Part shown: positions 10,401-17,083 of the stretch, one piece after another
How positions within the stretch are numbered: the stretch's first letter is position 1
How the letters are laid out: each line of letters opens with the position of its first letter
Assembly: GCF_003382285.1 (NCBI RefSeq)
Contig: NZ_QTJR01000001.1
Coordinates: 434,001-498,000 of the forward strand
Direction of reading: 5' to 3'
Origin: Lysobacter soli
Lineage (GTDB): Bacteria; Pseudomonadota; Gammaproteobacteria; Xanthomonadales; Xanthomonadaceae
DNA length: 64,000 bases
Translations under genes and position numbers: made by a program
Notes under the pieces: model-generated
Told to the model about the DNA's origin: nothing
Database searches by the model: none
What the model saw: only the letters and a program-made list of their open reading frames with translations

Positions 10401-11789
10401 GTCGCGCATGTTCGCGAAGATCGTCGCGTCCTCGTCCACGACGGCGTTGAACAGCGCCGCGGCCATGATCCCGGCGTTGGCATCGTGGCGCGCAATCGTG
10501 TCGCGCAGGCGCGCGGCGGTGGGCGCCACTTCGTCGTGCACGACGATCGTGCCGCCGTTGAACAACGGCCCCCACAGCTCGAGGCCGGAGATGTCGAAGC
10601 CGAGCGGCGCCTGGTGCAGCATGCGCGTGTCCGCGTCGAGCCTGACGTAGTCGACGCCGCGTAGGCGACGCACTAGCGAGCGGTGGCGGATTTCCACGCC
10701 CTTCGGCACGCCGGTCGAGCCGGAGGTGAAGAGCACGTACGCGAGCGAGTCCCCATCGGTGCCGGGCTCGTCGGCCAGCGGCGCATCGTCGCCATGCACG
10801 TTCACGCGCAGCGCATCGCGCGGCAGCGCCGGCGCATGCAGCTCGGGATCGACGACGATGGCGCGAACGCGCGCGTTGTCGACCATGAAGGCGACGCGTT
10901 CGGCCGGCAGCGCGAGATCGATGGGCAGATAGGCACCACCGGCCTTGATGACGCCGAGCAGCGCGACGACCGCGTCAAGCGAGCGCGGCAGCGCGACGCC
11001 GACGATCTCGCCGACCTTCACGCCCGCAGTGCGCAGGCGTGTGGCGAGCGAAGCAGCGCGACGATCCAGTTCGTCATAGGTGATGGCGGCATCGCCATGC
11101 ACGACCGCAGTCTTCTCGGCGAACGCGGCCAGCGTCTGCGCGAAACAGGCGTGGACGGTATCGAATTCATTGCGTGCGGGCGGCGCGATGGCCCACTCGT
11201 CGATCTGGCGCGCGCGGTCGGCCCTATCCAGCGCGTCGATGTCCGACAGCGGCAGGTGGGCGTCGGCGGAGAGCATGCGCAGGCTGCGGACGACGGCCTC
11301 GCCGACCAGCGCCGCGGCTTCGCGCGAAAGCGGCGCGCGGAAGTCGACGCAGAGGCGTTCGGCGTCGATGCGCCAGGTCGATGCGGCGAAGTCGGGGATG
11401 TCGCCGCGCTCATCCGAAACCGCCCACGCGGACGGGTGCGGGGCCGCGATCGGATCGGCGGCATCGGTCGTGTCCGCCAGGGCCGCGCGGTCGATCGAGC
11501 TCGCCACGCGAGCCTGATGCCATGCATCGCCGCGTCGCACCGTTGCGAGGACGTCATCGGCGCCCGACAGCCACGACTCGACCGACACCAGCGCCGCGAC
11601 CAGCACGTCACGCGCGCGGTCATCGCTATGCAGCGCGGCTGCAACATCGGACGGCAGCGCGAACGCGAGCGACTGCGCGGCATCGTCGCCTGCAGCGGAA
11701 TGCTGCGGAAGTACATCCAGCAGCGGCGAATCGATGGCCGGCATCGGATTGCCGGTGTCTTCCCGTGCCGCCACTGCCCGCGTACCCAT
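4488..11789 (-). CDS. Hybrid NRPS-PKS-aminotransferase: A-T-KS-AT-ACP-AMT
   Basis: 2433-residue first enzyme of the assembly line. Domains in order: an N-terminal condensation-like remnant (1-185), adenylation (about 185-690, FTSGSTGVPKG near 352), carrier protein (LGGSSLLAV, Ser about 745), ketosynthase (about 800-1225, TACSTS with Cys 978), acyltransferase (about 1325-1600, GHSIGEF Ser 1421, and HAFH near 1516, which usually marks malonyl-CoA), ACP (LGLDSLM, Ser 1766), an Ala/Pro-rich linker (about 1800-1890), and a class III PLP aminotransferase (about 1925-2385, TYGKVVGGG with Lys 2218). No ketoreductase, dehydratase or enoylreductase is present. The architecture resembles the PKS-aminotransferase part of mycosubtilin/iturin synthetases, but the loading unit is an amino-acid-type A domain. 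The start at 11789 is chosen for the AGGTGGAGAAGGAG stretch just upstream; an ATG-free extension to 11834 lacks this signal. The stop overlaps the next gene by ATGA. Confidence 0.95.
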   Translation of the reverse strand: MGTRAVAAREDTGNPMPAIDSPLLDVLPQHSAAGDDAAQSLAFALPSDVAAALHSDDRARDVLVAALVSVESWLSGADDVLATVRRGDAWHQARVASSIDRAALADTTDAADPIAAPHPSAWAVSDERGDIPDFAASTWRIDAERLCVDFRAPLSREAAALVGEAVVRSLRMLSADAHLPLSDIDALDRADRARQIDEWAIAPPARNEFDTVHACFAQTLAAFAEKTAVVHGDAAITYDELDRRAASLATRLRTAGVKVGEIVGVALPRSLDAVVALLGVIKAGGAYLPIDLALPAERVAFMVDNARVRAIVVDPELHAPALPRDALRVNVHGDDAPLADEPGTDGDSLAYVLFTSGSTGVPKGVEIRHRSLVRRLRGVDYVRLDADTRMLHQAPLGFDISGLELWGPLFNGGTIVVHDEVAPTAARLRDTIARHDANAGIMAAALFNAVVDEDATIFANMRDLIAGGETLSVDHIRRMQAIAPQLQLHNGYGPTECTIMCTSYAIPRDLPPGAASIPIGRAMQDTTAYVLNRRLQLLPAGVIGELCVGGAGVARGYLARPELNAERFVPNPFLDGDVLYRTGDQVRLREDGLIEFVGRTDAQVKIRGHRIELTEIESVLARHPAIASCVVVARADFPGEKRLVAYYVDTGVEAHAPQLRAHLAAALPPYMVPTRYVRMDELPLTTNGKIDRRALPAPDRRRPELTSDFAAPISAIETKLCTAFGTLLDIDGVGRDDNFFELGGSSLLAVRLAEHIRVEGWQADAAGPRVAAPTIFQNPTPARLAAVLDGVQAAQAPTRRTVDAREPIAIVAMAGRFPGADDVEGFWNNLCEGRDSITQFRIDELDPAVSAADRNDPGYVAARGVIDNVELFDAAFFGIGPREAELMDPQQRIFLELCWECLERGGHAPDATGSSVTGIFAGMNNATYFQRHVSAHPDLVNRVGALQVMLGNEKDYIATRVAHKLNLTGPAVSVHTACSTSLVAIAQAVESLQSGLCDMALAGGIAVTCPPRSGYLYQEGSMLSPDGHTRTFDANAKGTVFGDGAAVVLLKRLSDAIADGNPVYAVIRGSALNNDGANRASFTAPSSEGQAAVIALAHDKAGVDARSITYVEAHGTATPLGDPIEIEGLTRAFRRSTGDAGFCRIGSLKSNVGHMVTAAGAAGVIKTALSLHEKRIPASIHFESPNPTIDFASTPFVVNARMSAWEREGDAPRRAGVSSFGLGGTNAHAVLEEAPLLPESDEARGPQLLVLSARTPAALGAATARLADHLDANRDANLADVAWTLAVGRKAFAHRIAIAADDAATAIETLRAPDTQADALRSRPARAAEVVFMFPGQGATYPGMGRSLYEAEPVFRDALDECAGLLRDDLGFSLRERLFADDAEALLPTSIMQPATFAIEYALAKWWMSRGIAPAMMIGHSIGEFVAATLAGVFELRDALHLIARRGALMQAQPAGSMLSIRLPADAVRDRLPATLSLAAENSPLACVVAGESDAVAAFQAQLEGEGIACRALRTSHAFHSAMMEPVVAPFRDAVAAMRLNAPTRPIVSTVTGAVLTADEATSPDYWARHLREPVRFSSALQALLGDADAASRVLLEVGPRGTLNALARQQPVVQKQRIATVASLADHPSSERRDLLAAAGKLWSQGAAVDPSTFDTRAIRHRVRLPTYPFERQRYWVEAVAASPGNVVPHPAVATAARTNTVLEPVMPSASLTAVPAAATVPAAPAPGRRERLVGQLRGLFENVAGFDMSDADADTNFIELGLDSLMLTQVAVQLQKTFEVPVNFRQLMGDCSSLDRLAGMLDATLPAEAAPAPAPVAAVAVAPVAAAQMVAMAPVALPALDGGNDFTRQVIAQQMQLMAQQLALLSGGVAAPAAVPVAAAPVAAAPAPAVAAPAPQPVAPPKPAEGEEDTGAVQQKYDVKKAFGAIARIESQVDTDLSPQQKAKLDAFMDRYVARTRKSKEYTQAHRAQLADPRVVNGFRPLTKEIVYQIVVERSKGSRVFDIDGNEYVDALNGFGMSLFGWQPDFVLDAVRDQLDKGYEIGPQHPVAGDVAKLVCELTGHDRAALCNTGSEAVLGALRIARTITARSTVVLFTGSYHGIVDEVIVRGTKSLRAVPAAPGILRNTAENVLVLDYGTPEAMEIIKSRIHEIAAVLVEPVQSRRLDFRPVDFLKELRQLTQDNGALLIFDEVVTGFRSNPGGVQAIFGIKADIATYGKVVGGGFPIGVIAGKREYMDALDGGHWQYGDDSVPTVGVTYFAGTFVRHPLALVAAKAVLEHFKADGGELQKRLNAKAEALAADINAYCADVGAPVSVKQYASVWKTHWHEAHPLQDLLFASMRMRGIHILDNFPCFITTAHSDEDIARIAAAFKDAVAELQDMELLPRRAATPKTVMDASKPVVPGARLGREPDGTPAWFVPNPEQPGKYMKVSA

Positions 11790-12231
11790 GCGCCTGCTCC
11801 TTCTCCACCTGCCGGCGACGTGCGCCGTCGGCAACGATCACGTCCAAACCGGCGTCGATCGGCCGGCGGATTGCGTCAAGACCGGTTGTCGCGCCGGCTC
11901 CGCTGCGTCATTGCGCCCGGATGCGTTGCGCGGCCAAAGGTTGGCGTGTCGTCGCGATCGGGTGCGGCCGGACCGCTGCCACGCACCCCGCGCCCGGCAC
12001 CACGACGCGGGCCGCCTCGGGCCTGCGAACTGGTTGTGTGCCGGAACCCAACGACATCGCTCACCCCACATGCGGCACGACCGATGCCGACCACGGCATT
12101 CGCGTCTTCCCTGCCCCTCTCGTCGAATCAAACGCGTCCCACGCGTGCGAACGGCCACCTCCGCGCCGCATCGGCCAAGCGATGCAAGGCGCGTGAAGCC
12201 GCGCTAGGATTGGCCCCGACAAGGGGGCCCC
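11790..12231. other. Divergent intergenic region, NRPS/PKS versus J-domain gene
   Basis: 442 bases of high-GC DNA between the divergently transcribed synthetase and J-domain gene. No coding sequence is supported. The synthetase has a purine-rich ribosome binding stretch just before 11789. A TTGACG (minus strand, 11879-11874) could be a -35 element, but no acceptable -10 follows at the right distance. No regulatory gene and no clear operator was seen. Confidence 0.6.
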
Positions 12232-12924
12232 ATGAGCCAGGACTTCGCGCTTCTGTACATGCAGCTTGGACTGCATCCGGACTGCAGCCTCGAAGACCTC
12301 AAGCGCGCGTATCGCATCCGCGTGGGCGAACTGCATCCGGACCGGCACCTGGATCGCCCGGCCTCCGATGACGCCAACGCCGCCCTCACCGAACTCACCG
12401 CGCTGTATTCGGGCGCCATCCGTTTCCACCGCATCCACGGCCGCCTGCCGGGCTCCACGCCACGCGGGCCGACAGTGTCTTCGCGTGGCGCACCCGAGCC
12501 CGCGCACTTCACGACGACGGCCTTGCGCGCCGCACCGCGCGAAAGCGATCGCGCCACGCAGAGCATGACGCCGCGCATCGCGGTGCTCAGCGTGCTCGTG
12601 CTGGTGGTGGTGATGGTGGTGCTGCACTGGTCGGAAACCGCGCAGGTCGCGCCGCACGCGGACAGCGGCGACGCCGTGGCCGCCGCGGTCGACCCCAATA
12701 CGCCGCGGCTGGAGCTGGGCATGGAGGAAGCGGCCGTCGTCGCGATCCAGGGGCCGCCCGAGCGGGTGCAGGACGACGTCTGGAACTACGGTTCCTCGTG
12801 GGTGCGCTTCGAGGACGGCCACGTGGTCGACTGGGCGAGCGTGCCGCCAAACCGGCTGATGACGCTGACGCCGCGGCCGGTCAAGGAAGACGAGAACGGC
12901 GAGGAAGAGGCGTTCGGGCCGTGA
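12232..12924 (+). CDS. Membrane-anchored J-domain protein with BamE-like C-terminal segment
   Basis: 230 residues. The N-terminal 70 residues form a DnaJ-type J domain with the diagnostic HPD at 35-37 in ELHPDRHLD, expected to stimulate an Hsp70 ATPase. One hydrophobic helix (RIAVLSVLVLVVVMVVL, about 115-131) anchors the protein. The C-terminal part (about 155-215), with LELGMEEAAVVAIQGPP and a VRFEDGHVVDW strand, resembles the SmpA/BamE-type fold that follows an outgoing strand in outer-membrane assembly lipoproteins. This orientation puts the J domain in the cytoplasm and the C-terminal domain in the periplasm. Transcribed alone, divergently from the synthetase genes. A weak AAGGGGG ribosome binding site precedes the ATG. 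The J domain is clear; the BamE-like assignment is by eye and tentative. Confidence 0.85.
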   Translation: MSQDFALLYMQLGLHPDCSLEDLKRAYRIRVGELHPDRHLDRPASDDANAALTELTALYSGAIRFHRIHGRLPGSTPRGPTVSSRGAPEPAHFTTTALRAAPRESDRATQSMTPRIAVLSVLVLVVVMVVLHWSETAQVAPHADSGDAVAAAVDPNTPRLELGMEEAAVVAIQGPPERVQDDVWNYGSSWVRFEDGHVVDWASVPPNRLMTLTPRPVKEDENGEEEAFGP

Positions 12925-12963
12925 CGTTTTTGGCTTCGGCTTACGACGTTGGCTTCTGACTTT

Positions 12964-13004
12964 GCCCCCTCTCCCGCTTGCGGGAGAGGGTTGGGGTGAG
13001 GGCA
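12964..13004 (+). repeat. REP-like palindromic element, left copy of an inverted pair
   Basis: The stem-loop CCCTCTCCCGC-TT-GCGGGAGAGGG is followed by a GGGGTGAGGGCA tail. The same unit occurs in opposite orientation 36 bases downstream, giving a bipartite REP arrangement between the J-domain gene and the convergent sugar transferase. Confidence 0.85.
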
Positions 13005-13039
13005 AATCCGCCAATCAACCAGAAGGCGCTACCGGCCGC

Positions 13040-13082
13040 CTGCCCTCACCCCTTGCCCTCTCCCGCACGCGGGAGAGGGGGA
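13040..13082 (-). repeat. REP-like palindromic element, right copy of an inverted pair
   Basis: Read on the minus strand this is CCCTCTCCCGC-GT-GCGGGAGAGGG followed by a GGGGTGAGGGCA tail, almost identical to the left copy. It sits between two convergent genes, where such elements often act as transcription or mRNA-stability boundaries. Confidence 0.85.
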
Positions 13083-13151
13083 GTGATCGCCAGCGGGTTC
13101 GACTCCGGCCTGGCCTCGGCACCGAGGCGCTGGATCCTCGTCCGCGTCTGG

Positions 13152-14546
13152 TTACCTGGACCCGCGCTGGAACAACACCACTTCGACCGTCTGCAACAGG
13201 ATGATCAGGTCGAACACCAGGCCGTGGTTCTTGACGTAGAACAGGTCGAATTTCAGCTTCTCTTCCGCGTCGCGCACGGACGCGCCGTACGGGTACCTCA
13301 ATTGCGCCCAGCCCGTCAGGCCGGGCTTCACGCAATGACGCACGGCGTAATAACGGATCTCGCGGCTGAGCATGTCGACGAACTGCGGACGTTCCGGGCG
13401 CGGGCCGACGATGCTCATCTCGCCGCGCAGGATGTTGAACAGTTGCGGCAATTCATCCAGTCGCGTCAGGCGGATGAACTTGCCCACGCGCGTGGTGCGG
13501 TCGTCGCCGCGTTGCGCCCATCGCGCCACGCCGTCGCCTTCGGCATCCACGCGCATGCTGCGGAACTTGATCAGCTCGAACGGCCGCCCGCCTTCGCCGA
13601 TGCGCGTCTGCTGGTAGAGGATCGGGCCGCTGGATTCCAGGCGGATCAGCGCTGCCACCAGCACCATGAAGGGCCACGCGATCAGCAGCAGCGCCGACGC
13701 CGCGAGCACGTCGAACAGCCGCTTGTTCATGCAGCGCGACGTCGAATGATCGAAACCGCCCGAGAACACCAGCCACGACGGATCGCACAGGTTCGTGGTG
13801 ACCAGGCCCGCTTCGCGTTCGAAGAACGTGGACAGATCGGTCATCGCCACGCCGCGCTGCACGCAGGTCAGCATCTCCTCCATCGGTAGCCCGCCGCGAC
13901 GTTCGTCCGGCGCGACCACGACTTCGCTGATCTGCAAGCGATGCACGATGTCGGCCAAGCCATCGGGCGCGGCAACGCGCATCGAGTCGGGCACGCAGGC
14001 TTCCTGCCCTTCGATCGGCACGAAGCCGATCAGCGAGAACGCGCGCCGATCGCTGCCGCGACGCATGCGCGTGTTGATCAGGTCCGCGTTATGGCCCGCG
14101 CCAAGCACCAGCACGCGGCGTTTGAACAGGTCGCCGCGGAACACGTGCATCACGCAGAAGCGCAGCGCCGCCATGCCGATCAGGCCAAGGATCATCGCGA
14201 TCACGATGACGCCTCGACCGATGTAGGCGTTCGGGATCAGGTAATACAGCACCATCAGCCCGATGCCGCCGATGGCGAAGGACACCAGCAGCCGCAGCGC
14301 GAACTCGAAGCGATTGAGCCGCACATGCACCTGGTACAACCCCAACGCCGCCATCGCGGTGGTGACGAACGCCGCCACCAGCAACGCGCGCACGGTGAGG
14401 TTCTCGGAGAAGATCTCGTGGCCTTCGGGGTCGTTCATGAAGCGCAGCCACGCCGCGCCCATCACCGCCGCCATCACCAGCAGCACTTCGAGCAGCCACA
14501 GAAGCAGCAACGCCCGGTTCTTCAGACTCGCCTTTCCGAACATCAT
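13152..14546 (-). CDS. Undecaprenyl-phosphate sugar phosphotransferase, PEP-CTERM/XrtA-type (EpsB_2-like)
   Basis: 464 residues. Expected to start an exopolysaccharide repeat unit by transferring a sugar-1-phosphate to the lipid carrier at the inner membrane. Four N-terminal membrane helices (about 10-130) are followed by a CoA-binding-like domain with VLVLGAGHNADLI, one more membrane helix near 290, and the bacterial sugar transferase domain with FELIKFRSMRVDAEG, LTRLDELPQLFNIL and GPRPERPQF. The overall pattern matches the family described as sugar transferase of the PEP-CTERM system (TIGR03013). Length is normal for the family. AGGAG lies nine bases before the ATG. No exosortase or PEP-CTERM substrate is in the window, so the rest of that system must lie elsewhere if present. 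The PPTase gene lies upstream on the same strand, 135 bases away. Confidence 0.93.
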   Translation of the reverse strand: MMFGKASLKNRALLLLWLLEVLLVMAAVMGAAWLRFMNDPEGHEIFSENLTVRALLVAAFVTTAMAALGLYQVHVRLNRFEFALRLLVSFAIGGIGLMVLYYLIPNAYIGRGVIVIAMILGLIGMAALRFCVMHVFRGDLFKRRVLVLGAGHNADLINTRMRRGSDRRAFSLIGFVPIEGQEACVPDSMRVAAPDGLADIVHRLQISEVVVAPDERRGGLPMEEMLTCVQRGVAMTDLSTFFEREAGLVTTNLCDPSWLVFSGGFDHSTSRCMNKRLFDVLAASALLLIAWPFMVLVAALIRLESSGPILYQQTRIGEGGRPFELIKFRSMRVDAEGDGVARWAQRGDDRTTRVGKFIRLTRLDELPQLFNILRGEMSIVGPRPERPQFVDMLSREIRYYAVRHCVKPGLTGWAQLRYPYGASVRDAEEKLKFDLFYVKNHGLVFDLIILLQTVEVVLFQRGSR

Positions 14547-14681
14547 GGGACCGCACTCCTACGCGGTGCGCGCGCCATCGCGCACGCACGTCCGACAGAC
14601 AGCCGTTGGAAGGTTCCGGAGAAGTGCCGGCCGGGGCCGGGCGTCGCGCGTCATGGTCATGACGTCCCCTGTGCGACGCAG

Positions 14682-15428
14682 TCACGACAAGGACAACGAC
14701 CTTCCGCCGGCACTCCGGCCAGCGGGTGGATCGTGGGGATGCAATTGCAGGCATTCGACCGCGGCCTCGCGCGGCGCCGCTACGGCCGCGGTCCATCGCT
14801 CGCCTACATCGAGCATGGCCAGGCGCACGCTGCACGCCGCAGGAAGTTCCCGCGCGCTCCCGGCCAGGATGAATTCCCCGCCGGCGGCGGCGTGGAAACT
14901 GCACATCTCGCGCGCCAGGCCGATGCCCTCGGCCTTGAGCAGCGCTTCCTTGCGAACCCACAGCGCCAGCAGCGCACGACTGCGCGCCGGTTCGGGCAGG
15001 TTCGCCAGCGATTGGAGTTCGGACGGATGGCACACGCTCGTCGCGATGCCGGGCAATTCGGACGCGCGGAACGCGGCTTCGATGTCGATGCCGACCGGTC
15101 CGAGCGCGCAAAGCGCGAACGCGGCGACACCGTCGGCATGGCTCAGGCTGGTGTGCACGGCGTGGCCGTGCAGCGTGATGCCGGGCAGGTACGGCGCGCC
15201 TTCGGCATCGCGGGCGATCGTGATCGATTCCGGCGCGACGCCCAGCGACGCGGCCACGAACAGCCGGTGGAGCGCATAGGTCAGCGCGAGCGCTTCGCGG
15301 TCGTCGGCAAAACGCCGCTGGCCTGCGCGCTGGCGTTCGGAAGCGTCCAGCAGCGACCACGCCTCGTCGCGCCAGGGATGCCACGGGCGCAACGCGATGA
15401 CGGCGGTCGCACAGGCGCCGGGCGCCAT
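14682..15428 (-). CDS. 4'-phosphopantetheinyl transferase, Sfp type
   Basis: 248 residues from the chosen start. Transfers phosphopantetheine from CoA to the serine of carrier proteins. The two family signatures are present: VGIDIEAAF, whose acidic residues bind magnesium, and LWVRKEALLKAEGIGL. The segment HTSLSHADG corresponds to the substrate-binding region before the first signature. Three carrier domains in the neighbouring synthetases need this activity, so it is the obvious candidate activator, though a broad-range housekeeping role is also possible. The start is uncertain: the frame is open upstream to 15635, with an ATG at 15569 and a GTG near 15494. The ATG at 15428 is chosen because homology-like sequence (ATAVIALRPW) begins just after it. 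Confidence 0.9.
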   Translation of the reverse strand: MAPGACATAVIALRPWHPWRDEAWSLLDASERQRAGQRRFADDREALALTYALHRLFVAASLGVAPESITIARDAEGAPYLPGITLHGHAVHTSLSHADGVAAFALCALGPVGIDIEAAFRASELPGIATSVCHPSELQSLANLPEPARSRALLALWVRKEALLKAEGIGLAREMCSFHAAAGGEFILAGSARELPAACSVRLAMLDVGERWTAAVAAPREAAVECLQLHPHDPPAGRSAGGRSLSLS

Positions 15429-15686
15429 CGGCCCGCACGCGAACGCGTCGCGCAACGAGCACGCCGATGTTGCCTGTCGCCATGCGACCGCCACCTCGCC
15501 CCCTGTCCGGTCCTGCCGGTGCCTGCTCCGAATCGACGATCCGGATTCAACGAACACGAACGCAGCCATCGCTCGAAGGCGGACACGGCCGCGTCCGCGT
15601 CCTGTCGCGGCCCGCGAGTGCGTTAGGTGCATCAAGGCGACCGCGGGCGAAGCCGGCGGCCGTCACGCCAACGAACGAGTGAACGA

Positions 15687-17081
15687 ATGGACACGACCGA
15701 GATCGGGGAACGGCTGGTCCAGCGGGCCATCCTGGAATCGCACCGCGCAGACGGGGCCGCCCGCGCCGACATCGCCACGCACGACGAACCCGGCGTGGCC
15801 GCCTTGCCCACGCTGGACACGGTGCGCCTGGGCGTCGTCGGACTGGGGTACGTCGGACTGCCGCTGGCTGTGGCCTTCGGCCGCCGCTTCGACACGGTCG
15901 GTTTCGACATCAACGCGCAACGCGTGGTCGAACTGCGCGAAGGGCGCGACAGCACGCTGGAAGTCGATGCGGACGAACTCGCGCAGGCCAAGCGGCTGCG
16001 CTGCAGCAGCGACCTGGGGATGTTGCAGCGGTGCAACGTCTACATCGTCACGGTGCCCACGCCGATCGACGCCGCCAAGCGCCCGGACCTCGGCCCGCTG
16101 GTGCGCGCGAGCGAGGCGCTGGGCCAGGTGCTCAAGCGCGGCGACGTCGTGGTGTACGAGTCCACCGTGTATCCCGGCTGCACCGAAGAAGTCTGCGTGC
16201 CGATCCTGGAGCGCGCGTCCGGCCTGGTGTTCAACCGCGACTTCTTTGCCGGCTACAGCCCCGAGCGCATCAACCCGGGCGACAAGGAACATCGACTCAC
16301 GCGCATCCTGAAGATCACGTCGGGCTCGACGCCGCGCGCGGCGGATTTCGTCGATGCGCTCTACGGTTCGATCATCGAGGCCGGCACGCACAAGGCCAGT
16401 TCGATCAAGGTCGCGGAGGCGGCGAAAGTCATCGAGAACACGCAGCGCGATCTCAACATCGCGCTGGTCAACGACCTCGCGATCCTGTTCAACAAGCTCG
16501 GCATCGACACGCTGGAAGTGCTGCAGGCGGCGGGCACGAAGTGGAATTTCCTTCCCTTCCGGCCGGGGCTGGTCGGCGGCCACTGCATCGGCGTGGACCC
16601 GTATTACCTGACACACAAGGCGCAGGAGATCGGCCACCACCCCGACGTGATCCTCGCCGGCCGCCGCACCAACGACGGCATGGGTGCGTACATCGCCAGC
16701 GAAGTCGTGCGACTGATGGTGCGCCGTGGCATCAATCCCGTGCAGGCGCGCATTCTGGTGCTCGGGCTTGCGTTCAAGGAGAACTGCCCGGACCTGCGCA
16801 ACACGCGCGTGGTCGACATCGTCCACGCGCTGCGTGGCTACAACGCACAGGTCGACGTGCACGACCCATGGGTGAACGCGCACGATGCATCGCACGAGTA
16901 CGGACTGGCGATGAACGGTGCGCCGGAACACGGGTCATACGACGCGGTGATCGTCGCGGTCGCGCATCGCGAGTTCGCGCAACTCGGCGCCGACGGCGTG
17001 CGGGCGTACGGCAAGCCGACGTCGATCGTCTACGACGTGAAATACGTGCTGCCCCGCGACGCGGTGGACGGACGCCTGTGA
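15687..17081 (+). CDS. UDP-N-acetylglucosamine/galactosamine 6-dehydrogenase (WbpA/TviB-like)
   Basis: 464 residues. Oxidises a UDP-N-acetylhexosamine to the uronic acid with two NAD, for surface polysaccharide synthesis. A Rossmann NAD site is seen at [14 protein letters not shown]. The catalytic cysteine lies in [11 protein letters not shown], the usual motif of the UDP-glucose/GDP-mannose dehydrogenase superfamily. The sequence [19 protein letters not shown] and the C-terminal domain ([18 protein letters not shown]) fit the WbpA/WbpO/TviB branch rather than plain UDP-glucose dehydrogenase. The frame is open upstream to 15627; the ATG at 15687 gives the usual family length. The next gene starts two bases after its stop, so the two form an operon. 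Exact substrate epimer is not resolvable from sequence by eye. Confidence 0.93.
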   Translation: MDTTEIGERLVQRAILESHRADGAARADIATHDEPGVAALPTLDTVRLGVVGLGYVGLPLAVAFGRRFDTVGFDINAQRVVELREGRDSTLEVDADELAQAKRLRCSSDLGMLQRCNVYIVTVPTPIDAAKRPDLGPLVRASEALGQVLKRGDVVVYESTVYPGCTEEVCVPILERASGLVFNRDFFAGYSPERINPGDKEHRLTRILKITSGSTPRAADFVDALYGSIIEAGTHKASSIKVAEAAKVIENTQRDLNIALVNDLAILFNKLGIDTLEVLQAAGTKWNFLPFRPGLVGGHCIGVDPYYLTHKAQEIGHHPDVILAGRRTNDGMGAYIASEVVRLMVRRGINPVQARILVLGLAFKENCPDLRNTRVVDIVHALRGYNAQVDVHDPWVNAHDASHEYGLAMNGAPEHGSYDAVIVAVAHREFAQLGADGVRAYGKPTSIVYDVKYVLPRDAVDGRL

Positions 17082-17083
17082 CG

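Noticed and set aside
4329-10664. Very long plus-strand open frame opposite the synthetase gene
   Set aside because: Mirror frame of high-GC coding sequence; Arg/His/Ala/Val-rich translation without domains, while the minus strand encodes complete NRPS/PKS domains.
11851-11879. TTGACG as a -35 for the synthetase operon
   Set aside because: The hexamer 17 bases downstream (GACGCC) is not a -10 element.
12964-13082. CRISPR array
   Set aside because: Only two units, in inverted rather than direct orientation, with no spacers or cas genes.
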